From: JAKORR01 sp964608495
Lineage (GTDB): Bacteria; Armatimonadota; Zipacnadia; Zipacnadales; FEN-943
Direction of reading: 5' to 3'
Assembly: GCA_964608495.1 (NCBI GenBank)
Contig: CAZSOQ010000127.1
Span: 1 to 14,597, forward strand
DNA length: 14,597 nucleotides
Shown here: positions 1 through 7,302 of the stretch, in pieces
How positions within the stretch are numbered: position 1 is the first letter of the stretch
How the letters are laid out: the number at the start of each line of letters is the position of its first letter
Position numbers and translations under genes: made by a program
Notes under the pieces: model-generated
Seen by the model: only the letters and a program-made list of their open reading frames with translations
Databases searched by the model: none
What the model was told of the DNA's origin: nothing

Positions 1-611
1 AGGCCGCCGTGCCCGCCGAGCACCCCCGGGACGCGGGCGCACCGGCCGTGCTCGGCCAACTGGGCCTGCGGTACATCGTGGCCCTGGTCGGCGACGAGCT
101 GCTCATCGTGGATCAGCACCGGGCCGCCGAGCGCGTGCTGCTCGACAGGCTCTCGTCGGTCGAGACGCCGGCGAAGCAGTTCCTCGCCGTGCCCGTGCCG
201 CTCGAGCTGAGCCCCGCGCAGGCCGCCGCCGCCTCGGAGCACGCCGAGCTGCTGGCCGCGATGGGCTTCGATCTCGAGCCCTTCGGCCCGAGCGGCTGGC
301 TGCTACGCTCGGTGCCGGCCGGGATGGAGCACGCGGCGCCCGACCAGGCCGCGGCGGACCTGCTCGAGGAGCTGGCCGAGTGGAAGGCTCCCGCCTCGGC
401 CGAGGCGCGTCACGAACAGGTGCGGGCGATGGTCGCCTGCCACGCCGCGGTCAAGGCCGGCCGGCGTCTGCGACACGATGAGATGCAGCGGCTGGTCGAG
501 GACCTGCTTGCGACGACCAGCCCGTCGGTCTGCCCGCACGGCGATCCGATAATCCTGACTCTGTCCTCGGAGGATCTGGACCGACGACTGGAGCGGCGCC
601 CGCGCGCCTAG
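1..611 (+). CDS. mutL: DNA mismatch repair protein MutL, C-terminal part (5' end outside window)
   Basis: MutL is the ATPase and matchmaker of DNA mismatch repair; its C-terminal domain dimerises and, in most bacteria lacking MutH, carries a metal-dependent nicking activity. The reading frame (codons from position 3) is open at the window edge, so the ATPase domain lies upstream. Visible family landmarks are GLRYIVALVGDELLIVDQH at about 60-120, ACHAAVKAG near 435-465, CPHGDP at 531-548, and a closing arginine-rich LERR. The metal motif DQHA-x2-E-x4-E is altered: DQHR at 111-122, then AAE, then Asp at 144-146 where the last Glu is expected. CPHGRP reads CPHGDP. Identification as MutL is firm; whether the nicking activity survives is uncertain. 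The GTG at position 9 is simply an in-frame codon, not a likely start. It is the only housekeeping gene here and ends 55 bp before the glycosidase. Confidence 0.9.
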   Translation, partial: AAVPAEHPRDAGAPAVLGQLGLRYIVALVGDELLIVDQHRAAERVLLDRLSSVETPAKQFLAVPVPLELSPAQAAAASEHAELLAAMGFDLEPFGPSGWLLRSVPAGMEHAAPDQAAADLLEELAEWKAPASAEARHEQVRAMVACHAAVKAGRRLRHDEMQRLVEDLLATTSPSVCPHGDPIILTLSSEDLDRRLERRPRA

Positions 612-666
612 TAGCGCCTGCCCGCCCGCGTCGGCGTACCAGCCGGTCCCAGGGAGATAAGGCCCC

Positions 667-3600
667 ATGCGTCTTGCCCGACCTCTTGTCCTGTCGGCGC
701 TCCTGTCGCTCGCGGCCGTCGCGGGCGCCGAGGTGCGCGAGATCGCCTTCGACCCGCTCACCACGGCCGACCACTGGCAGCTCGGCGGCAGGCGGATCAA
801 CTACATCCTCGGCGAGAGCTCGGTCGTCGCCTCGGGCGAGCAGACCCGCGAGGGCGCGAAGGCGTCCCTCAAGCTCACCTACGATTTCGACGAGCCGCGC
901 CGCGACTACCTGTCCGCCTACCACACCGGGCCGTCGCTGCCCGGCCTCTGCCGCCAGGTGTCCTTCTGGGTCCACGGCAACGCCTGCGGCGGCCGCCTGC
1001 GCCTCTCGCTCGAAGACGCCCGCGGGCGCTGGTTCGAGCGCGACGTGGGCGCGGTGGACTGGGAGGGCTGGGAGCAGGTGAGCGTCCCCATCGGCGACGG
1101 CGAGGGCTGGCGGGCCCTGCTGCGCATCGGCGAGGACACGCTGCCGATCCTGCAGCCGGTGAACCTGCGGCAGATCGCCCTCTTCCGCGTCGCGGACATG
1201 GCCACGCGGGGGGCCGTCTTCCTCCACGACCTGCGCGCCACGACCGACCTCGTGCCCGCCGACCTCGTGCGCGCCCAGCTCACCACGGGCCGGCCCGCCA
1301 ACCTCTTCGACGCGGGCGAGAAAGCCGCGCTGCTCATCGAGCTCACCAGCGACGCGGAGCAGCCCGTGCAGGGCCAACTGGTCGCCACGATCACCGACTT
1401 CTTCGGCACGGAGGTCGAGACCGACCTGGGGACCGTGAGCCTCGAGCCCGGCGCGAAGCTGGCCAAGACTCTCCCGTGCCCCACCGAACGGCTGGGCACC
1501 TACGACGTGGCCGTGCGGCTACGGGCGCCCGACCGCGAGCGGCTGTGGTTCGCGCGCTTCGCCGTGACCAAGGGCGCCGAGCCTCGTCCGCCGGACCCCG
1601 ACGCGCTCTTCGGCTGCATGTTCAACCTGCAGGGCTTCAGTCAGGACCAGTTGCCGCTGGTGATGCGCCTCAACCGCGACGCCGGCCTCCGCTGGGCACG
1701 CACCGGCTTCTCCTGGGGTGAGATCAACCCGGCGCCCGACGTGTGGGCGTGGGACGGCCCCCGTCGCGTCGAGGGCCCGGTCGGCCAGGCCCTCGCCGGC
1801 AACGCCGCCGGGCTCAGGCTGCCGCACTCCCCTCTGCTCGACTGCCCCGACGCCGTGACCATCGCCTTCTGGGCGCAGGGCACCGAGGCCAACGGCACGT
1901 GGCAGACGCCCATCCAGAAGTGGGGGCCGGGCAACCGGCGCAACTACGGCGTCTACTTCCACCTGCGCGACGGCTCCTTCTGCTTCTCCGCCAGCTACGA
2001 GAAGCTGCCCGACGTCGGCTGGCGCGATCTCAACTCCGGCTTCTCGGCCTGGGACGGCCGCTGGCACCACTATGCCGCGACCTACGACCGCGAGGCCGGG
2101 AAAGTCGTCCTGTACGTGGACGGCGAGATCAAGGCCTCCGTGGACCACGACGGCGGGCGCCTGCGCACCAACGCCGACGATCTGGTGCTTTCCAGCGGCT
2201 GCCCGGCGGCTCTGGACGAGATGGTCCTGTACCGGCGGGCGCTCACCCCGGCCGAGGTGGCGGCCCTGGCGGCCAAGACCCCGCCGCCCAGGGACGGCCT
2301 CGTGGCCTGGTGGAGCTTCGAGGGCAGCGGGACGGCTCTCGCCGACGGCTCCGGCAACGGGCTTGACGTGCACAGTGCGGAGCCCACGGCGCTGCGGATG
2401 ACCCGCATCGCTCTCGACGCGGGCGTGAAGACCCTCGGCCTGCTCGGTTTCCCGCCGCGCTGGGCCTCGACGGCCCCCGAGGGCGCCAGCCGCCCGCACG
2501 TGTACAAGCCCGACCTGCGGGCCTGGGCCGAATTCGTCGAGCAGACCACGCGCCACTACCGCGACCTCGTGCAGCACTGGGAGATCTGGAACGAGCCCAA
2601 CATCACCGTCTTCTGGGAGCCCACGCCCGACGCCCGCGAGTTCCTCGACGTCGTCAAGACGGGCTATGAGGCCGCCAAGCGCGGCAACCCGGACTGCACG
2701 GTCATCATGCCGGGCCTGGCCGGGCCGGGGCAGGGCGGCCACGGCATGGACTTCCTGGACGAGCTGCTCACACTCGGCGCCGCCCGGTACTGCGACGCCA
2801 TCTCGATCCACCCCTACCGCCAGACGACGCCCGAGGAGAGCGACCTCGTGGGCGACCTGCGGCACATCGTGGACCTGGCCCGCGACAACGGCGGCGAGCG
2901 GCGCCTGTGGTTCACCGAGGACTGCTGGACGACCCAGATACCCGGCGGCTCCACCGAGCGGCGCCAGGCGCTCATGCTCCCCCGCTGCTACGTGCTCTCG
3001 CTCGGCTCGGGTCTTATGGAGCGGTTCATCTGGTTCCGCCTGCACGACCCCGGCGTGGACCGCTTCTACAGCGAGCACAACTACGGCATGTGCTACAACG
3101 ACCTCACGCCCAAGCCGGCCTACCTTGCGCACCGTACGGTCGCGACGCTGCTGGAGAAGGCGCGGCCCGACGGCGAGTGGGACGTGGGGCCGCGGGCGCT
3201 GGCGCGCTGCTTCCGCGCGGGCACGGAGCGGGTGGCCGCCGTCTGGTCGCCGCAGGACCGGAGCCCCGTGTCGCTCTTCGTCGGCCGGCCCGAGGCCCGG
3301 CTGGTGGACATCATGGGCAACGAGCGCACCGTGCGCACCGAGGACGGCGTGCTCCTCCTCGACGCCGACGAGGCCGTGGTCTTGCTGCGCGATCTGCCCG
3401 ACGAGGCCGAGGGCCGCGGCACCGTGCTCGCCGGCACGGCCCCTGCGCTCGCCCGCCACGGCCAGGGCCAGCTCACCCTCCACGTGCGCAACCCCTTCCC
3501 GCGACCCCAGAGCGCGAACGTCCGGGTCCAGGCCGCGCGCGGGCTCACCCTCGCGCCTGACGCCTTTACGCTGGACGTGCCGGCCAACGGTCAGGCCCAG

Positions 3601-4344
3601 GCCACGCTGCAGCTCTCTACGGCCGCGGACGCCGAGCCGGGCTGGCACGAGGTGCGGGCCACGGCGCGTCTGGCCGGCAGGGACTTCTCGCAGACGATCC
3701 CCGTCGCGCTGCGCTCGGCGCCGCCGGACGCGGGGCCCGTCGGCCACTGGAAGCTGGACGAGGGCCGGGGCACGGCCGTGACCGACAGCTCCGGCAACCG
3801 CAACAACGGCACGGTGGAGGCGCCCGAGTGGGTCGAGGGGAAGACGGGCACGGCGCTGCGCTTCGACGGCCGCGACATCGCGGTCATACCCGACGCCCCG
3901 TCGCTGAACCTGTGCGACGAGGTGACCCTGGCCTTCTGGATCAAGGTCGAGCGCGACACGGGCACGTGGCAGTTCCCGGTGACCAAGTACTTCCAGGAGA
4001 ACATCCGCCGCAACTACGGGATCTACCTGCGGCCCGGCCCGCTGGCGCCCGCCTTCTCGGCGTCCTTCGAGCACGGGACGTACCTGCATAACGACGTGGG
4101 GACGGCCGTACCCCTGAACGACCGCCAGTGGCACCATCTGGCCGCCAGCTACTCGATGTTCGACCGGCGCGTGAAGGTCTACGTGGACGGCCGGCTCGCG
4201 ACCGACCAGGCGACGGACATGGGGCCCATGCTGCTGACGACCGACCCGGTGCGGTTCGGCTCCGGGACCGTCGGGGTCCTCGACGAGATCGTCGTGTGGC
4301 CGAGGGCGCTAGCGCCGGAGGAGATAGCCGACCTGGCGCGCTGA
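667..4344 (+). CDS. Secreted multidomain GH39/GH5-like (clan GH-A) glycosidase with nested and C-terminal LamG domains
   Basis: Likely an exported retaining glycoside hydrolase acting on a plant or algal polysaccharide; the substrate cannot be read from sequence. A signal peptide (residues 1-21, cleavage near AGA|EV) precedes a beta-sandwich carbohydrate-binding-like region (about 22-195) and a second beta domain (about 200-305). The TIM barrel starts near 312 (GLRWARTGFSWGEINP at 340-355), is interrupted at about 364-575 by a LamG module, and resumes with GVKTLGLLGFPPRWAS (586-601). WNEPN at 641-645 gives the acid/base Glu643; FTEDCW gives the probable nucleophile Glu751; IHPY at 714-717 is another GH39-like feature. 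After the barrel come a small beta domain (to about 910), an Ig/NEW3-like domain (about 915-1017) and a normally ordered LamG (about 1025-1225). The ATG at 667 follows AGGGAG at 651-656 with 10-nt spacing. The exact GH family is uncertain; GH-A clan membership is well supported. Confidence 0.85.
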   Translation: MRLARPLVLSALLSLAAVAGAEVREIAFDPLTTADHWQLGGRRINYILGESSVVASGEQTREGAKASLKLTYDFDEPRRDYLSAYHTGPSLPGLCRQVSFWVHGNACGGRLRLSLEDARGRWFERDVGAVDWEGWEQVSVPIGDGEGWRALLRIGEDTLPILQPVNLRQIALFRVADMATRGAVFLHDLRATTDLVPADLVRAQLTTGRPANLFDAGEKAALLIELTSDAEQPVQGQLVATITDFFGTEVETDLGTVSLEPGAKLAKTLPCPTERLGTYDVAVRLRAPDRERLWFARFAVTKGAEPRPPDPDALFGCMFNLQGFSQDQLPLVMRLNRDAGLRWARTGFSWGEINPAPDVWAWDGPRRVEGPVGQALAGNAAGLRLPHSPLLDCPDAVTIAFWAQGTEANGTWQTPIQKWGPGNRRNYGVYFHLRDGSFCFSASYEKLPDVGWRDLNSGFSAWDGRWHHYAATYDREAGKVVLYVDGEIKASVDHDGGRLRTNADDLVLSSGCPAALDEMVLYRRALTPAEVAALAAKTPPPRDGLVAWWSFEGSGTALADGSGNGLDVHSAEPTALRMTRIALDAGVKTLGLLGFPPRWASTAPEGASRPHVYKPDLRAWAEFVEQTTRHYRDLVQHWEIWNEPNITVFWEPTPDAREFLDVVKTGYEAAKRGNPDCTVIMPGLAGPGQGGHGMDFLDELLTLGAARYCDAISIHPYRQTTPEESDLVGDLRHIVDLARDNGGERRLWFTEDCWTTQIPGGSTERRQALMLPRCYVLSLGSGLMERFIWFRLHDPGVDRFYSEHNYGMCYNDLTPKPAYLAHRTVATLLEKARPDGEWDVGPRALARCFRAGTERVAAVWSPQDRSPVSLFVGRPEARLVDIMGNERTVRTEDGVLLLDADEAVVLLRDLPDEAEGRGTVLAGTAPALARHGQGQLTLHVRNPFPRPQSANVRVQAARGLTLAPDAFTLDVPANGQAQATLQLSTAADAEPGWHEVRATARLAGRDFSQTIPVALRSAPPDAGPVGHWKLDEGRGTAVTDSSGNRNNGTVEAPEWVEGKTGTALRFDGRDIAVIPDAPSLNLCDEVTLAFWIKVERDTGTWQFPVTKYFQENIRRNYGIYLRPGPLAPAFSASFEHGTYLHNDVGTAVPLNDRQWHHLAASYSMFDRRVKVYVDGRLATDQATDMGPMLLTTDPVRFGSGTVGVLDEIVVWPRALAPEEIADLAR
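1756..2391 (+). other. LamG/concanavalin A-like module nested in the TIM barrel, apparently circularly permuted
   Basis: Residues about 364-575 of the glycosidase at 667-4344 match a LamG jelly roll: VTIAFW (397-402), GTWQTPIQKW (410-419), RRNYGVY (424-430), GRWHHYAATYD (464-474), KVVLYVDGE (479-487), LDEMVLYRRALTPAEVAAL (516-534). The opening segment of a LamG, usually (L/V)xxWxF-(D/E)G-x-Gx(7)-DxSGxGxx, is not at the start. It occurs at the end, as LVAWWSFEGSGTALADGSGN (545-564). In the C-terminal copy the equivalent GHWKLDEGRGTAVTDSSGN stands at the beginning. Both copies share the same loops, so they are paralogous. A truncated second LamG fused behind the first is the main alternative. 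Confidence 0.7.
3739..4341 (+). other. C-terminal LamG domain of the glycosidase (canonical order)
   Basis: Residues about 1025-1225 of the 667-4344 protein form a complete LamG module in the usual strand order: GHWKLDEGRGTAVTDSSGN first, then VTLAFWIKV, GTWQFPVTKY, RRNYGIY, RQWHHLAASYS, VKVYVDGRL and finally GVLDEIVVWPRALAPEEIA. Such domains usually bind carbohydrate or mediate adhesion. It serves here as the internal reference for the permuted copy. Confidence 0.8.
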
Positions 4345-4416
4345 GGCGGGGCACCCTCCGCCGAACGCTCGTTCAGGCCCAGCGCCGCGCCGCCGAGGCC
4401 TCGCGCCCCCGGGGCC
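4345..4416. terminator. Convergent intergenic region with inverted repeats, possible bidirectional terminator
   Basis: Two convergent genes end on either side. Three short inverted repeats are visible: GGCGG (4345-4349) with CCGCC (4358-4362), GAACG (4363-4367) with CGTTC (4370-4374), and GAGGCC (4395-4400) with GGCCTC (4413-4418, reaching into the minus-strand stop codon). None is followed by a clear T-run, so classical intrinsic termination is unproven, and in such GC-rich DNA chance pairing is common. Confidence 0.3.
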
Positions 4417-6408
4417 TCACGGCGCCTGGGCCGTGCCTCGGCCCAGACCCGGCACCGAGGCCAGCCGCCGGGCCAGCGCCTCCGCGCCGCCCGTCCCCAG
4501 TGTCAGGGCCAGCTCCGTCGCGAAGCTCTCCGCGGGGCCCAGCTCCAGCTCCAGATACGTGTGCGATGTCCCGTCGCTGCCCATCGCGCCGAGGCGCCAG
4601 GTCGCCGGGTCGGCCGCCAGGCACAGGAAGTGGCCCTCGTCCTCCACGACGAGTACCCCTGCCTGCGTGAGCTCCCTGCAGTCGTCCGCCCAGGGCTCCG
4701 GCGCCGCCTCAAGAAAGCCGGGGTAGCCCCAGCCGTTCCACAGCCACAGCCGCCCCGACCTGGTCTGATCCGACAGGTTGGTCACGCGCAGCGTCACCCG
4801 CAGCCACTGCTCGCCCCGCTTTACGGTCAGCTCGCGCTCGATGCGGCAGGTATCCGACTCGACCGTGGTGGTCACCGTTGCCGTGTCGGCGTCGGGCTGC
4901 GTCAGCCGGATCCCCGAGGTGGTCGTCCAGGGGTCGAACCACCCGATGATCCGCGTCCGCAGCAGCCCCAGCGCGTGGTTCCCAGTGGCGGCGTTCTGCG
5001 GGTTGTCCGTGAAGCTCACCTCGTCCAGGTTCACCGCCACCCCGTTCTGCCCGATCGTCCACTCGTCCGTGCTCACGCTCACGCAGCTCCCGTCCCCGGC
5101 CAGCACGATCCGGTAGGGCGGAACCTCGACGACCCGGTCGTCCCTGTGCCGGATCGCCCTGCGCGCTTCGGCCCACAGCACCAGCGCGTCGTACACGGCC
5201 CGCGCGAACTCCTCGCCCTCCGCCCGACCGGCGTCGGTCCGCAGACGCCCGGCCTCCTCGCGCACGGCCGCCAGCCGCTGCCCCGCCAGGACCTCGTCCA
5301 CGCCGGCCTCGCGCGCGTCCCGCTCGACGGCATCGGCCACGTGGCCCAGGCCCGAGGCGGCGGCCGCCGCGTCGCCCGCCCGCAGGTGCACGTAGACCTC
5401 GTCCGCCAGTGCGTTCACGCCCGCCACGGCCACCAGGTCATCCGCCGAGACCGGCTGGTAGGGCCACAGAGCGTAGCCCTCGGTGCCCGCGCGCAGGCAA
5501 TCGAAGCAGGTCGCGATGAGCTCCTCCGGCGGCTGGTCCACCCAGAAGCCGGTGTCCACGCACACGACGTTGCGCGCCTTGCCGCCATAGGCCACGAAGG
5601 TTTCGGCCCCGCGCTTCATCCACCCCAGCGGCGCTCTGCCCCGGCCCTGGTAGATCATCGGCGCCCCCACGTCCAGGTGCCCGTACATCGCCGCGGTGTC
5701 CATGCCCAGGTCGCTGTGCGACGTGATCACGTACCCGCTCAGGAGGAAGGGCCTGCCCCGGCGGGCGCCGATGCGCGCGGCCGCCTCGGCCAGGTAGGCC
5801 ATGGCGGCGGTGGTGCTCTCCTCGCGCACCCGGCGCCACAGCGACAGCGTCCCCGGGTCGTCCAGGGCCTTCGCCAGCTCCTCGCGCGAGTACACCCGGC
5901 CCGCGGCCTCGGCGAAGGCCTGCAGGCAACGGGCGCAGAAGCAGCCCTCCCGCTCGCGGCTCTCGACGGTGATGAAGTCCCAGAACAGGCCGTCCGCGCC
6001 GACGTCGCTCACGGTCTGCATCTGCCGGGCCATGGCCTCGAGCCGCCGGACCGAGCGCGGGCAGACCCAGCCCTTCCTGACGCCGCCGTCCGCCAGGACC
6101 TGGAAGTCCTCCTGCGGCTCCGCCTGCTCGATGAAGGCCGGGGCGTAGCCGAAGACCCAGAAGCCCGCGTCGTGCAGGCGCTGGATGCGGCCCGGCGTGC
6201 CCTCGGCCGCGGTGTCTACCGAGCACTGGATGGAGTTGAACCCCAGGTCCCTGATGCGCCCCACGATCAGCGCCACATCCGCGTCGGTGCCGATGCTGAT
6301 GGCGCCGAGGCCCTTGTGCAGCCCGAAGTCCCGCTGGCCCTGCCCCATCGCCGCGCCCGCCAGCGCGACGGCGAGAAGGGCCGGAACCCAGCTTCCCGCG
6401 CGCCTCAT
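4417..6408 (-). CDS. Secreted TIM-barrel hydrolase-like protein (GHL6-like), unknown substrate
   Basis: A 663-residue exported protein, probably a carbohydrate-active enzyme. The signal peptide spans residues 1 to about 22 (hydrophobic core PALLAVALAGAA). The region from about 30 to 340 has TIM-barrel character: repeated hydrophobic strands ending in polar residues, GLFWDFITVES at 140-150, the cysteine cluster CFCARC at 156-161, and WPYQP at 315-319. A D-x(n)-CxCxxC block followed by a conserved helix occurs in the putative glycosyl hydrolase families related to GHL6 and GH42-like barrels. Asp144 is a catalytic candidate and the cysteines may bind a metal. A helical linker (about 345-420, rich in Ala, Glu and Arg) leads to a beta-sandwich domain (about 425-640). 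The ATG at 6408 was chosen because it opens the signal peptide and overlaps the upstream stop as ATGA; the frame is open further upstream, but that part reads as Arg/Pro/Gly-rich shadow. It is the last gene of a three-gene unit. Confidence 0.7.
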   Translation of the reverse strand: MRRAGSWVPALLAVALAGAAMGQGQRDFGLHKGLGAISIGTDADVALIVGRIRDLGFNSIQCSVDTAAEGTPGRIQRLHDAGFWVFGYAPAFIEQAEPQEDFQVLADGGVRKGWVCPRSVRRLEAMARQMQTVSDVGADGLFWDFITVESREREGCFCARCLQAFAEAAGRVYSREELAKALDDPGTLSLWRRVREESTTAAMAYLAEAAARIGARRGRPFLLSGYVITSHSDLGMDTAAMYGHLDVGAPMIYQGRGRAPLGWMKRGAETFVAYGGKARNVVCVDTGFWVDQPPEELIATCFDCLRAGTEGYALWPYQPVSADDLVAVAGVNALADEVYVHLRAGDAAAAASGLGHVADAVERDAREAGVDEVLAGQRLAAVREEAGRLRTDAGRAEGEEFARAVYDALVLWAEARRAIRHRDDRVVEVPPYRIVLAGDGSCVSVSTDEWTIGQNGVAVNLDEVSFTDNPQNAATGNHALGLLRTRIIGWFDPWTTTSGIRLTQPDADTATVTTTVESDTCRIERELTVKRGEQWLRVTLRVTNLSDQTRSGRLWLWNGWGYPGFLEAAPEPWADDCRELTQAGVLVVEDEGHFLCLAADPATWRLGAMGSDGTSHTYLELELGPAESFATELALTLGTGGAEALARRLASVPGLGRGTAQAP

Positions 6409-7274
6409 CGGGGCCTGCCCCCTTCGGCCAGAACGCCCGCCAGGCGCCTGGTGATGAACTCGTACACCACCTGGTTGCTGTCCGTGTGGCTGCCGCGACG
6501 CAGGTGGAAGGCCGCGAAGAACCCGTCGCCGGAGGGCAGGCGGAAGCACAGCGCGTCGGCCGCCCGCAGCACCTTGCCCTCCGCGTCGGGCCTGGTGCCG
6601 ACCGAGTACAGCTCGTACCACGGGCAGTGGCGGGCCACGGCGTCGGCATCGAAGGGCCTCAGCGTTCCCTCGGCCCGCAGCGAGGGCAGCCATCGCTTGC
6701 CCTCCTCAGTCGGCCCCACGGCGATCCCCACGAAGCCGTCGCGCACCAGGTCGGCGTCGAAGATGTCGTCATCGCCCTGCGAGCACGCGCCCTCGCCCTT
6801 CAATGCCCCGTCCGGGCCGACGTACCAGTGGAAGGGCCAGTCCCCGGCATAGATCATCACGCCTCCGGCGTCGAGCCACTCCTCAACCGGCGAGCCCTCG
6901 TCCTCGCCGCCGTAGAGCTCCTCGACGGGGTACTGGGCCAGGTCCACCACCACGCCCCGCTCGCGCGCGCGGCACAGCCTCAGCCAGGTCCGGGCGTCGG
7001 CCACGGACGCCTCCACGCCCGCGCCGCGCAGCGCCTCGACCAGCACCTCGGCCATCCGCCGATGGAAGAACTCGGGCTCGAGCGCCTTGGGCGGGTCGAA
7101 GTAGGCGTGCCCCGCGCCTCCGGGCTCGTGGTAGACATACACCGGCGGCACGGCCGGCGCCGCCTGCTCCGCGGTCCCCTGCTCGTCCGCGGCCCGTACC
7201 GCGACCACCACCATCGCGAGGCCCAGCGCGAGCGCCACGCCGAGGCCCAGGGCGGCAAAGCGTCCGGCGCTCAT
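6405..7274 (-). CDS. Uncharacterised membrane-anchored or exported protein, possibly class I glutamine amidotransferase-like (ThuA-like) fold
   Basis: A 289-residue protein I do not recognise with certainty. The N terminus (MSAGRFAALGLGVALALGLA onward) is a single hydrophobic segment to about residue 29, a signal peptide or anchor, followed by an Ala/Pro-rich linker. The rest alternates strands and helices: an opening YVYHEPGG segment, a helix with RRMAEVLVEALRGAGVEA, then RGVVVDLAQYP and LDAGGVMIYAGDWPFHWYV. This order resembles ThuA or other GATase1-like domains that occur near glycan enzymes, but I see no clear catalytic Cys-His pair. The closing FFAAFHLRRGSHTDSNQVV could match the last strand and helix of that fold. 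The start at 7274 has the strong ribosome site GGAGGTGA (7292-7285) 10 nt upstream. It lies 28 bp after the GH95-like gene and overlaps the next gene by ATGA, so all three are probably co-transcribed. Confidence 0.65.
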   Translation of the reverse strand: MSAGRFAALGLGVALALGLAMVVVAVRAADEQGTAEQAAPAVPPVYVYHEPGGAGHAYFDPPKALEPEFFHRRMAEVLVEALRGAGVEASVADARTWLRLCRARERGVVVDLAQYPVEELYGGEDEGSPVEEWLDAGGVMIYAGDWPFHWYVGPDGALKGEGACSQGDDDIFDADLVRDGFVGIAVGPTEEGKRWLPSLRAEGTLRPFDADAVARHCPWYELYSVGTRPDAEGKVLRAADALCFRLPSGDGFFAAFHLRRGSHTDSNQVVYEFITRRLAGVLAEGGRPR

Positions 7275-7284
7275 GGCTTCACCA

Positions 7285-7292
7285 TCACCTCC
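7285..7292 (-). promoter_or_regulatory. Strong ribosome binding site deciding the start of the 6405-7274 gene
   Basis: Reading the minus strand, GGAGGTGA lies 10 nt before the ATG at 7274-7272. It sits in the 28-bp gap behind the upstream stop codon and rules in favour of this start over the longer open frame that reaches back into the previous gene. Confidence 0.7.
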
Positions 7293-7302
7293 GGGCCGCC
7301 GG

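Noticed and set aside
1519..4137. Long minus-strand open frame (about 872 codons) antisense to the GH-A glycosidase
   Set aside because: Its composition is an Arg/Val/His/Gly-rich shadow and there is no recognisable domain or ribosome site, whereas the plus strand shows catalytic motifs throughout.
6409..6693. N-terminal extension of the GHL6-like protein by 95 codons
   Set aside because: It lies wholly within the preceding gene, reads as an Arg/Gly/Pro-rich shadow, and would bury the signal peptide that begins at 6408.
4561..6852. Plus-strand open frame of about 763 codons across the GHL6-like gene and its neighbour
   Set aside because: It spans the ATGA junction of two supported minus-strand genes and has only low-complexity composition.
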